Of a stretch of 64,000 bases of DNA, positions 54,814-62,970 are shown piece after piece (the first letter of the stretch is position 1; each line of letters opens with the position of its first letter). Below the pieces are notes generated by a model, which was given only the letters and a program-made list of their open reading frames with translations, had not been told where the DNA came from and did no database searches. A program made the translations under genes and the position numbers. Source of the DNA: Planctomycetota bacterium (GTDB lineage: Bacteria; Planctomycetota; Planctomycetia; Planctomycetales; Planctomycetaceae); the NCBI GenBank assembly GCA_027618475.1, contig JAQCEJ010000009.1, positions 1 through 64,000 of the forward strand. Reading direction: 5' to 3'.

Positions 54814-56448
54814 TCACGCGGTCGGCCCGGCTTGATCGTCGGAAAGACGTGTGATCACCGCACAACCGCAGGCATCGCTCCAGACATTGACGGTGGTGCG
54901 GCACATATCGAGCACGCGATCGACCGCGAGAATCACCCCCTGGGCCTCCAGTGGCAGACCGACGGCCTGAAGGACGATCGCCATCATCACCAGTCCGGCA
55001 TGTGGAATTCCCGCTGCTCCCACACTCGCCAATAAAGCAGTTACCGCCACCAATATCTGCGCCTGCAGCGACATGGCGAAACCCGGTGTCGCCTGTGCGA
55101 TGAACAGCACGGCAACAGCTTCGTAAAGAGCCGTTCCATCCATGTTAATGGTCGCTCCCAGCGGTAACACGAACGAACTGACCCTGTTTGGAACACCGGC
55201 ACGTGTCTCGACGCTGGTGAGCGTCAGAGGCAACGTCCCGTTGGATGACGCCGTTGAAAATGCAGTCATCAGTGCCGGGCTCATCGCCTGCGCGAATTTC
55301 CACGGCGACCGCCTTCCCACAAATGCAACTAACATCGGCAACACGACGCACGCATGCACGACGAGTGCAAGAAACACCGTCAGCATGTACCACGCCAGCG
55401 TCGAAAAAATCTGTAACCCCTGCGAAGCAGTCGCGTAAATCATGAAGGCCCCGACGCCGATCGGCGCGAGACTGATGACGAACTGCGTCATCCCCATCAT
55501 CACTTCAAACGCCGCTTCGAAGAACTCACGAAAGGTTCGTCCCGCTTTTTCTCCGGCTCGGATCGTGAAGATCCCGATCAACAGGCTGAACGTAATGATC
55601 GACAGAAAATTGGCATCGGTCAGGGCGGCGATGGGATTGGGAGGAATCATATCGTTAAGCAGATTGCCGAAAATACCCCCCAGCGTATTATCCCCCCCTT
55701 CGACAGCTCCGGCTCCTTCACCCGGCAAGATGGCACCGACACCGGGCCGGACGAGATTCACCATGCAGATGCCGGTCGTTATCGCCAGAATGCTGGTGAC
55801 GATGTAATAACCGAGCGTTTTGGCGAACATTTTACCGAGCTGCCGGGAACTCCCGAGCCCCGCCACTCCCGTAACGAGAGACGTCACGATCAGGGGAATG
55901 CTGATCATCTTGAGCATCCGCAGAAACAAATCGCCGACCGCTTTCGCCCACCCGGCCAACGTGCGGGACGGCGTTCCGCCATAAGTGCCATACGCCGGTC
56001 CCCATTCGGGAAATTGTTTCAACAGATCGGCGGGGTCGCGGGCCTGAATCGTGTCGGTGAATGGTTCACTGTCCAAAGTGCCGGAATGCGTCAAGATGAT
56101 CCGGTCGAGATCTTCAGCAATCGTCAGTTGACGCTCTTTTACGATCAGAGTCGCGGCGGACGATACCTTTCCTTGTGAAAATTCTCGGTGATATAGTTCG
56201 GCCAATCGCGGATACCGTTTCTCGAGCGCCGAAAAACTTCCGAGTGTCTGACGCTGGACTCCGGAACCGCCATCGAACCGAACGTGAAAGACTTCGGGAT
56301 CGGGTTCGACGCTCATGACGAGGTCGGGAAGTTCAACGTTTGTATTTCGCCGACTGAATCCGAAGTTCGCTATCAGGCCGACGGTCATGCCGAAGATCAG
56401 CGCTATGAGAATCTGATAATGCAGCGGCATCCGTGTCGAATGATTCAC
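54814..56448 (-). CDS. DAACS-family dicarboxylate/amino-acid:cation symporter with enlarged loop
   Basis: A 544-residue membrane transporter of the glutamate/aspartate symporter family. Re-entrant and substrate-binding motifs are conserved: SNGTLPLTLTSVE (SSxxTLP type), LPLGATINMDGTALYEAVA (NMDGT) and AAGIPHAGLVMMAIVLQAVGLP. About 135 residues between the first two helices (residues 30-165) are extra and hydrophilic, with no known domain I recognise; usual members have about 420 residues. The start is unsettled: GTG at 56448 or ATG at 56430. It follows a Gfo/Idh/MocA gene with 28 bases between, so coexpression is possible. It probably imports C4-dicarboxylates or acidic amino acids with sodium or protons. 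Confidence 0.9.
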   Translation of the reverse strand: MNHSTRMPLHYQILIALIFGMTVGLIANFGFSRRNTNVELPDLVMSVEPDPEVFHVRFDGGSGVQRQTLGSFSALEKRYPRLAELYHREFSQGKVSSAATLIVKERQLTIAEDLDRIILTHSGTLDSEPFTDTIQARDPADLLKQFPEWGPAYGTYGGTPSRTLAGWAKAVGDLFLRMLKMISIPLIVTSLVTGVAGLGSSRQLGKMFAKTLGYYIVTSILAITTGICMVNLVRPGVGAILPGEGAGAVEGGDNTLGGIFGNLLNDMIPPNPIAALTDANFLSIITFSLLIGIFTIRAGEKAGRTFREFFEAAFEVMMGMTQFVISLAPIGVGAFMIYATASQGLQIFSTLAWYMLTVFLALVVHACVVLPMLVAFVGRRSPWKFAQAMSPALMTAFSTASSNGTLPLTLTSVETRAGVPNRVSSFVLPLGATINMDGTALYEAVAVLFIAQATPGFAMSLQAQILVAVTALLASVGAAGIPHAGLVMMAIVLQAVGLPLEAQGVILAVDRVLDMCRTTVNVWSDACGCAVITRLSDDQAGPTA

Positions 56449-56476
56449 ATCCTCGCCTTTCCAGATTCGACCGACT

Positions 56477-57580
56477 CTACATTTTCGCGTCGATCGTCAT
56501 CCATTTTTTCTGTTCGTACGAGTCGAGCACAGCGTCGGCGACGGCCTGAGCACAGGCACCGTCATCGAAACCAGGAACGGCATCGCGTTGTTCTACAATC
56601 GCACTGACAAATTCATAGACCAGATCGTAACGGAAAACCGTGCTCGGCAGACCTTCACTCGGATCGCGCAAACTCGATGCCGGTTTGAGGAACTCCGGCG
56701 GCACGACCTGTTTTTCCATGCTCCCGCCATGCTTGCCGATGAGAATCGAATTCGGTTCGACGAGTTGATAAACCGCCGACCCTTCGCTGCCGTTGATCTC
56801 GGCCCATTCGAACCCGACACCATTGTTGTGATGCCCTTTCATCAGTGTGCTCCCTTCCCACACGCCGACGGCACCATTTTCGAATCGCCCGATCAGGGCC
56901 GACCAATCGTCGACTTCCGACGGGGGACACGGCTGGCCATCAGCTGTCGTATCGCGTTTGGCGAACTGAGCAACGGCACCGCAGACTTCAGTGATCGGTC
57001 CGAGCAGATTCTGGGCGAAATCGATGCGGTGGATTGTCATGTCGAACAGATCCCCTGCTCCCGCGAGCTTTTTGATCTGCCGCCAGCTCCAGCTGGTTTC
57101 GGGGAGATCGAGAAAACGCTGGCTGCGAAAATGCCGCGGTTGGCCGAGTGCGCCGGTTCTTAGCAGATGTTGCAAATAACGCATCGATGGTGCAAAGCGA
57201 TACGTGAACGCCGTCATGTGGCGGACGCTTTTCTCTTTCGCGGCGCGGTACATTTCGGCCGATTCGGCGAAGTTGAGACCAAGCGGCTTTTCACACATCA
57301 CGTGCTTCCCCGCCGCGATGCAGGCGAGCGCGATCGGCTTGTGCGTGAAGTTCGGCGTGGCGATGATCACAGCGTCGATCTCGGGATCGGCGGCGATCTC
57401 TTCGTAATTCGTCGTCTGTTTCGTCGGTCCCCAATCTTTTTGGCGTTGTGCGAGCAGTACTTCGTTGGGATCACAAACCGCTACCAACTCGGCCTGCGGA
57501 TGATATTGGATCCCAGGCACGTGATGAAAATCCGAAACGGCTCCTGCGCCGATAATGGCTAATCGTACTTTTTGTGTCAT
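56477..57580 (-). CDS. Gfo/Idh/MocA-family oxidoreductase
   Basis: This 367-residue NAD(P)-dependent sugar oxidoreductase has a Rossmann domain starting LAIIGAGAVSDFHHVPG, the family motif KHVMCEKPLGLNFAES (residues about 92-107), and a C-terminal beta-sheet domain. VDDWSALIGRFENGAVGVWE and NGVGFEWAEINGSEG are typical of the inositol/sugar dehydrogenase group that is highly expanded in planctomycetes. The substrate is unknown. ATG at 57580. It lies 54 bases after the FG-GAP gene and 28 bases before the symporter gene on the same strand, so the three may be one unit for uptake and oxidation of sugar-derived compounds. Confidence 0.92.
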   Translation of the reverse strand: MTQKVRLAIIGAGAVSDFHHVPGIQYHPQAELVAVCDPNEVLLAQRQKDWGPTKQTTNYEEIAADPEIDAVIIATPNFTHKPIALACIAAGKHVMCEKPLGLNFAESAEMYRAAKEKSVRHMTAFTYRFAPSMRYLQHLLRTGALGQPRHFRSQRFLDLPETSWSWRQIKKLAGAGDLFDMTIHRIDFAQNLLGPITEVCGAVAQFAKRDTTADGQPCPPSEVDDWSALIGRFENGAVGVWEGSTLMKGHHNNGVGFEWAEINGSEGSAVYQLVEPNSILIGKHGGSMEKQVVPPEFLKPASSLRDPSEGLPSTVFRYDLVYEFVSAIVEQRDAVPGFDDGACAQAVADAVLDSYEQKKWMTIDAKM

Positions 57581-57634
57581 TGTCGTTGTTCTTCTAATGG
57601 CTAGCGCTCCGCGTTGCGTCGCGGCTAAACGATG

Positions 57635-58888
57635 TTATTCGCCCGTAACCTGCAACAGCACGTTTACACCCTTCTTGTTCGATAGCACGATGTCGAGTTT
57701 CTCGTCGCCGTTGAAGTCTTGTATTGCGAACTGTGTGCCAACACCGGTGTCGCGGCCGGCTTCGATTTCGTGGGGGATGAAGTGCGGTCGTTCTCCCGCC
57801 GTGCGTTTGATTTCGTACCAGTACATGACCACCGTGTTGTGGGCACCGGGGTCCCCGCCGTTGTGGGCGAAGTAGCGTTTGCCGGTCACGAAGTCTTTTT
57901 CACCGTCACCGTTGATGTCGACCAGGAAGCTCGCATGCGTCTGCGAGAACGATTCGTCGACAACCCGCCGCTGAAACTTCCACTCGTCCCCTTCGCTGAC
58001 ATTCTCGAACCACCAGATGCCGAACTGATGTGGCGAGGCGGTCAACAAATCCTGATCGCCGTCGAGATCGAGATCGATAGCGTGAATGTCGCTCACGGGG
58101 AGGGCAGGGAGATTGCCGTCGGCCGAGAGAATATAAGGGTGCCACTTCCACTCTCCGGTTTCGCGGTTTTCGGGGGCTTCCCACCAGCCGTGAGCGATAA
58201 GGACATCGAGCCGATCGTCGCCGTTCATATCACCGATGCCGAGGCCGTGATAATACTTGAAGGTGCCGTTTTCTTCGGGGACTCCTGGTGTGCCGACCGG
58301 AACGAAGTTCCATTTCTCGGTCGCGTTCTCAGCGGCCGGAACCGACAGAAACCCCAGTTGCGCTTCGGGCTGTGAACCGAGCAGAATCTCGGGATTGCCA
58401 TCGCCGGTCAGGTCGGCGAAATAAGGGCCTTCGTTGCAGGCGCTATGCCAGATGACATGCTCCTTCCAGTTCCCCTCGGCGTTCTTCGGGTTTTCGTACC
58501 AGAAAAAGGGATCGCCGGGGAATCCAATCAGAATCAGATCGGCCCAGCCGTCCTGATTGACGTCGTGGGCAAAGTTCACAAAACTGTTGCTGTACCCCTG
58601 CCCCGCCACGAAGTTACCGACCGGGCGAAGAGCATGCACTTTCCATTCGGGGGCTTCGTACCAGACATCACCGGCAAAGACGTCGGTCAATCCATCGTGA
58701 TTGATGTCGGCGGCGGCCACTCCTTCAGAACGAAACCGCTCGTCGAGTTTGATCCGTTTCCACTGGAGATCGTCGGCACGAACCGGGGAAAACAATAACA
58801 CTGCCGCGAAACTCCCCGCGATCAGCACGTTCGAAACTGGTCGGCGGGAAAAAAACCGAATGACAGATAAAATACGGTGCGGCGTCAT
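57635..58888 (-). CDS. Exported FG-GAP/VCBS repeat protein
   Basis: A 417-residue secreted protein forming a seven-bladed integrin-like beta-propeller. The hydrophobic N-terminus (VSNVLIAGSFAAVLLF) is a signal peptide. At least five calcium-type loops are visible: DINHDGLTD, DVNQDGWAD, DLTGDGNPE, DMNGDDRLD, DLDLDGDQD, DINGDGEKD and DFNGDEKLD. FG-GAP proteins are abundant in planctomycetes and bind sugars or other partners. The start at 58888 has GGAG 9 bases upstream; the in-frame ATG at 58915 has none. It leads a possible three-gene unit with the Gfo/Idh oxidoreductase and the symporter. Confidence 0.85.
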   Translation of the reverse strand: MTPHRILSVIRFFSRRPVSNVLIAGSFAAVLLFSPVRADDLQWKRIKLDERFRSEGVAAADINHDGLTDVFAGDVWYEAPEWKVHALRPVGNFVAGQGYSNSFVNFAHDVNQDGWADLILIGFPGDPFFWYENPKNAEGNWKEHVIWHSACNEGPYFADLTGDGNPEILLGSQPEAQLGFLSVPAAENATEKWNFVPVGTPGVPEENGTFKYYHGLGIGDMNGDDRLDVLIAHGWWEAPENRETGEWKWHPYILSADGNLPALPVSDIHAIDLDLDGDQDLLTASPHQFGIWWFENVSEGDEWKFQRRVVDESFSQTHASFLVDINGDGEKDFVTGKRYFAHNGGDPGAHNTVVMYWYEIKRTAGERPHFIPHEIEAGRDTGVGTQFAIQDFNGDEKLDIVLSNKKGVNVLLQVTGE

Positions 58889-59368
58889 AGATCGAGACTC
58901 CAGAGCGATGTACATTTCAAGGGACTGGAAATTTCAGCACAGAACAAAAGCCGTAACGCAAAACACAATAGTGAGTTACGTGCACGAATAAATCAAGGGT
59001 CCGGAGTCCCCATTTATGAGATTCCCCGAGCGAAAGCCGCCGACCTCTGCCTTTCACCTGCGGGTGACCGGCATTCGACACGGGCATCTCCACCATAAAG
59101 CCGTTGGTTCATGTTACGGAAAAACAGGACTCATACTTACTTGCATTCAGAGATAGGGATGGATACAGTCATAGTTTCTCGGAATCAATTTCATCATGGG
59201 CGATGGTGCAGATCGCATTTTCGTCCGATGACGGGGGACTTCTCGTCGCTGGAATCGAGAGAATAATCGACTATAATTCAGTGGCAACGATGCCACGGTT
59301 CAACAAACATAACAATCATTCAGCAGCATTCCGTAACGCGCCTAATTGAAACGGCAAGGAGAGATTGA
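58889..59368. promoter_or_regulatory. Intergenic region with candidate rpsD promoter
   Basis: About 480 bases between divergent genes. TATAAT at 59272-59277 is a good -10 match on the plus strand, with a weak -35 (CTGGAA, 59249-59254) 17 bases before it. AAGGAGA precedes the rpsD GTG. No gene is supported in the rest. Confidence 0.4.
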
Positions 59369-59977
59369 GTGGGAAGGTATCTTGGCCCCAAAGGACGGAT
59401 CAATCGACGATTGAGTTCCATGGTTTTTGAAAATTCCGGTGCGGTAAAGGTGCTCGAAAGCCGACCGAACCCTCCCGGTATGCATGGTCGCCGTCGCAAA
59501 CTCTCGAATTACGGATTGGCACTCGCCGAAAAACAAAAGATCAAGTTTTATTACGGTATGCGCGAACGCCAACTGCGACGTTACTACGATAAAGCCCAGC
59601 GAATGCCCGGCAACACCGGGGAAAATATGATGATTCTCTGCGAGCGTCGTCTCGACAACGTCATTCGCCGGGCCGGGTTCACCAACACCCGCATGCAGGC
59701 CCGTCAGGCGGTAGTGCACTCTCACTTTCAACTCAATGGTAAAACCGTCGACATTCCCAGCATCTGGGTTCGTCCGGGCGATGTGATCACGATTCGCAAC
59801 CGACCGAACCTGAAGAAAATTTATGCGGAACAGGTCGAATCGGTCAGTGGCGAGCGCGCCGACTGGATTGCCTTTGATAAGAAGGGGCTCGAAGCCCGCG
59901 TGATTACCAATCCTTCGTACGAAGACGTTTCGCTTCCAGTGGACGTCGGCCAGGTTGTCGCTTTCCTGGGCCGGTAA
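59369..59977 (+). CDS. rpsD: Ribosomal protein S4
   Basis: A 202-residue protein of the 30S subunit; S4 binds 16S rRNA early in assembly and helps form the helicase site at the mRNA entry. The N-terminus GRYLGPKGRINRRL, the signature CERRLDNVIRRAGFTNTRMQARQAVVHSHF (S4 domain at about 90-160) and KTVDIPSIWVRPGDVI are all typical. The start is GTG at 59369 with AAGGAGA 8 bases upstream. It is isolated here from the other S11/S13/rpoA genes with which it often clusters. An adenylate kinase gene follows 137 bases later. Confidence 0.96.
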   Translation: MGRYLGPKGRINRRLSSMVFENSGAVKVLESRPNPPGMHGRRRKLSNYGLALAEKQKIKFYYGMRERQLRRYYDKAQRMPGNTGENMMILCERRLDNVIRRAGFTNTRMQARQAVVHSHFQLNGKTVDIPSIWVRPGDVITIRNRPNLKKIYAEQVESVSGERADWIAFDKKGLEARVITNPSYEDVSLPVDVGQVVAFLGR

Positions 59978-60113
59978 CACTCAATGCGTTATCGAACCCG
60001 GTATTCGATGAACTCCGGCTCGAGCACTTACGACGACCGAAGACGTGGAAATGACGTTGCCGCATCGGCATCACCTTTGCGTTGGCACATAGAATTCTGA
60101 AAACGACGATCTG

Positions 60114-60755
60114 ATGTCTGGAAACAGCACTATGGCAGACAAACAAAAGCCAGCCGTGCTCTTGTTTGGAGCGCCCGGCGTCGGCAAAGGGACACAAGGA
60201 AGAATTCTGGGTACGATTCCCGGGTTCTTTCACCTCTCTTGCGGCGATGTCTTTCGATCACTCGACATCGGCTCGGAACTGGGGCAGAAAGTCTACGAAT
60301 TCAGTTCGCAGGGCCGGCTTGTTCCCGACGAAATGACGATCAACATCTGGCGGCACGGTCTGCAAGGGCAGATCGGATTAACGTCGTACAAGCCTCGCGA
60401 AGATCTGCTGGTGCTCGACGGTATTCCTCGAAACGTCAATCAGGCGAAAATGCTCGAAGAAGACGTTCGTGTCCTCCGAGTGATTTATCTCGTGTGCAGC
60501 GACGAGATCAAGATGATTCATCGCATCAAGCGCCGCGCCATTCACGAAAACCGCGCCGACGATGCCAATGAAGAAGTCATTCGACACCGATTCAAGGTCT
60601 ATCGCGATCAATCCGAACCGGTGCTGAATCATTATCCGTCGGAGATCATTTCACGAATCGAAGCCACCGCTTCTCCCGCTCAGGTATTGCGCGACATTCT
60701 GGATGTGTTAATTCCTACGCAAGATGAGCATTTTAAGCTGAACCTCAAACGATAG
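60114..60755 (+). CDS. adk: Adenylate kinase, short-LID type
   Basis: A 213-residue nucleoside-monophosphate kinase. The P-loop is GAPGVGKGTQ (residues about 19-28), the NMP-binding part contains HLSCGDVFRSL, and VLDGIPRNVNQ precedes a short LID (RAIHENRADDANEEVIRHRF). It then gives the helix R-x-VYRDQSEPVLNHY. Full-length LID adenylate kinases have 30-40 extra residues there, so this is the short form that also occurs in eukaryotic AK1 and UMP/CMP kinases. It converts AMP and ATP to ADP. The start at 60114 is the first ATG; 60132 is an alternative with weaker context. It follows rpsD, but a shared transcript is not proven. Confidence 0.9.
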   Translation: MSGNSTMADKQKPAVLLFGAPGVGKGTQGRILGTIPGFFHLSCGDVFRSLDIGSELGQKVYEFSSQGRLVPDEMTINIWRHGLQGQIGLTSYKPREDLLVLDGIPRNVNQAKMLEEDVRVLRVIYLVCSDEIKMIHRIKRRAIHENRADDANEEVIRHRFKVYRDQSEPVLNHYPSEIISRIEATASPAQVLRDILDVLIPTQDEHFKLNLKR

Positions 60756-60851
60756 TTGTTCGTTTCAGTTCGGTACGGATGGTTCGATCGATTCGGTCAT
60801 TCTCGGGCAGGGGCCATGTAGCCGAAATCCCCGGCGAGCAGGACGTGAGAG

Positions 60852-62111
60852 ATGTTCTTTTTTCTCATCCCCGTCAATACCGATGCCCCGATTTATTATT
60901 GGCCATGGACGACGTTGTCGCTGATCGTTGCCAATACCCTGCTTTATTTCGCCTCCCTCTTCGGTGTCGTTTCCCCCGAATGGAACGGCTGGATTCTCAC
61001 CTACGGCCAGGGATTGCATCCTCTCGAATGGCTGGCGTGCAACTTCATCCACTTCGGCTTCTTTCACCTCCTGTTCAATATGATTTTCCTCTGGGGCTTC
61101 GGCCTCGTCGTCGAAGGGAAACTCGGATGGTGGCGATTCCTGCTGCTGTATCTCGGCATCGGGTTGTTGTATGCGTTCGGCATTCAGTTGCTGATGCTCG
61201 GCTACGACGGCACATCCCGTGGCGCCGGGGGAGCTTCGGGCATCATTTTTGGTTTGCTTGCCATTTCGATGGTCTGGGCTCCCAAGAATGAATTCATCTG
61301 CTTTGCGTTCATCTGGTTCGCCTTTGTCATTCGCGCTTTCACGTTTGAAGTCACGATACTGACGTTTGCGATCATTTATTTCATCAGCGAACTGATCTGG
61401 ATGGGGGTCGATTATCTGCTGCAGGAGCGGTTTGTCGCCACCAGCGAGGTCTTGCACCTGACCGGAGCCCTCTTCGGCTTTGCCATCGGCACCGTGATGC
61501 TGAAACAGAAGTGGGTCGACTGCGAAAACTGGGACTTGTTTGCCGTCTGGAAAGGGAGTCACGGCAACGCCAACTCGCTCGAAACGTATCGTTACGGTTC
61601 GGGAGGCATTCTGCACGATACGAAGAGCGGGGCAACCGACAATCCGGTTGAAAACACCGACGACACCGTCGAGGTTTCTTCGCAACGGTCAGCGTTCAAG
61701 AAAAAGACGCTGAAGAAACTCCGGCAGCACATCAGCGATGCCAAGCCGGGCGCTGCCCTCGGCGAACTGCGTAATCTGAAGCACATGTGGAGTTCATTTC
61801 AACTCCCGCAAACCGAACTGCGCCAGTTGATTCAAATTGTCTGGGAGACCGAAAACTGGACGGCCGTCGTTCCGTTAATGGAAGAATACGTCGCCCGGTT
61901 CCCCGGCAACGACCTGCATCTGGAACTCACGCTCGCCGGCATTGTATTGCAGCAGCAGACACGCCCCCGCTACGCTCTCCGCATCCTCAAGCAGTTGCCG
62001 TTCGAGGAACTCACCGAAAAGCAACAGCAATATTATCGAAAAGTGGAACGAAAGTCAGAGCATCTGATCGAAGAAGGGGTGATCGAACTCGATGGGCAGT
62101 CGTGGTCGTGA
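60852..62111 (+). CDS. Rhomboid-family intramembrane serine protease with C-terminal extension
   Basis: This 419-residue protein has six membrane helices in residues 1-230. The conserved N-terminal helix pattern HFGFFHLLFNMIFLWGFG, the catalytic Ser in GGASGIIFG (about residue 128) and the His in VLHLTGALFGFAIG (about 203) form the dyad, so it should be active. Residues 235-419 are soluble and helical (for example RSAFKKKTLKKLRQHISD and LRQLIQIVWETENW), with a TPR-like end; the role of this part is unknown. Rhomboids cleave membrane proteins within the lipid bilayer. The start ATG at 60852 precedes the first helix directly. No partner gene is evident. Confidence 0.88.
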   Translation: MFFFLIPVNTDAPIYYWPWTTLSLIVANTLLYFASLFGVVSPEWNGWILTYGQGLHPLEWLACNFIHFGFFHLLFNMIFLWGFGLVVEGKLGWWRFLLLYLGIGLLYAFGIQLLMLGYDGTSRGAGGASGIIFGLLAISMVWAPKNEFICFAFIWFAFVIRAFTFEVTILTFAIIYFISELIWMGVDYLLQERFVATSEVLHLTGALFGFAIGTVMLKQKWVDCENWDLFAVWKGSHGNANSLETYRYGSGGILHDTKSGATDNPVENTDDTVEVSSQRSAFKKKTLKKLRQHISDAKPGAALGELRNLKHMWSSFQLPQTELRQLIQIVWETENWTAVVPLMEEYVARFPGNDLHLELTLAGIVLQQQTRPRYALRILKQLPFEELTEKQQQYYRKVERKSEHLIEEGVIELDGQSWS

Positions 62112-62159
62112 GAGAGTCGAGTAGTAGTTCATCGATCGCTCAAAATCACGCAACAAGAG

Positions 62160-62180
62160 CCACGCACAAAGTAAGCGGCC
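62160..62180. repeat. Second copy of the 21-base repeat GCCACGCACAAAGT
   Basis: GCCACGCACAAAGTAAGCGGC here matches 47062-47082 at 20 of 21 positions. The rest of the 47 kb element is not repeated after it, so only this end is shared. It lies between the rhomboid gene and a small membrane-protein gene. Confidence 0.5.
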
Positions 62181-62398
62181 AGCCCCACCGCAGAAAGCCT
62201 GTTGATAATTCTACAGAACAAAAGAGGGTCCGCAGATTCACACAGTTGAACACAGATTTCTCGATTCTCACGGAACATCGCTGCTCATCGAATTCCCACG
62301 TTGAAGTCGTATCGAATTATCCATCAGTCGGATGCGACTCGGCGTAATACTTAAAAGGAGAACTATCCAACCTTGCATCCTAGTTAAATCGTGATGTC

Positions 62399-62836
62399 AT
62401 GAACCCTGATTTGAATATCCCGGATGCGGAAGACGACCGGTTTCGCTTTTTCTACTTTGGCTCTACACGTGCCGAACGTCGTAAGTCGATAATCATCGGG
62501 GCAATTACAGTTGTTTGGCCAATTCTTGCCAATTTCATCTGGATGTACCCTTCTGCCTGGGTTGGGAGTCTGCTGTTGTATGTTGCCCTGACATGGAAGG
62601 TCGGTCTCAAATTCACAACAGCGGGCCTGCTTTTCGGAACCGTTCTTGAATTCTTCGACATCGGTTCAATTGAGCCCTATTTCAGACTGCATGGGTTACC
62701 GTTACCGTTCTTAATAATCAGCCTGGAATTCGGGGTTCTTGCCGATTGGATTTCAAGGTTAAATCAAAGGGAGCACGCACGAAAAATATTGGCCGAATCG
62801 AATAGCTGCGATGACACCACCCCGACAGCGGGGTAG
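62399..62836 (+). CDS. Small membrane protein, hypothetical
   Basis: This 145-residue protein has three to four hydrophobic stretches (IIIGAITVVWPILANFIWMY, VGSLLLYVALTWKVGL, TTAGLLFGTVLEFF and LPLPFLIISLEFGVLADW) and a charged C-terminus. No family is recognised. It starts with an ATG but has no clear ribosome-binding site. It is flanked by non-coding DNA on both sides, and its composition is less GC-rich than most neighbours, which would fit a recently gained gene, though this is only an impression. Confidence 0.6.
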   Translation: MNPDLNIPDAEDDRFRFFYFGSTRAERRKSIIIGAITVVWPILANFIWMYPSAWVGSLLLYVALTWKVGLKFTTAGLLFGTVLEFFDIGSIEPYFRLHGLPLPFLIISLEFGVLADWISRLNQREHARKILAESNSCDDTTPTAG

Positions 62837-62970
62837 CTCCGGTTCGACGTTCGATCGCGAGCAAGGACAATAATCGTTCCACGACTCCCCTCACCCGGCT
62901 GCTGTGCAGCCGACCTCTCCCGCGCGGAGAGGTGAAGATTTTCGCTCATCATGCGAACGGCCCGTCATTC

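Noticed and set aside
60765-61685. A 306-codon open frame on the minus strand
   Set aside because: It is antisense to the rhomboid gene, which has intact catalytic motifs; the minus frame gives a low-complexity charged product.
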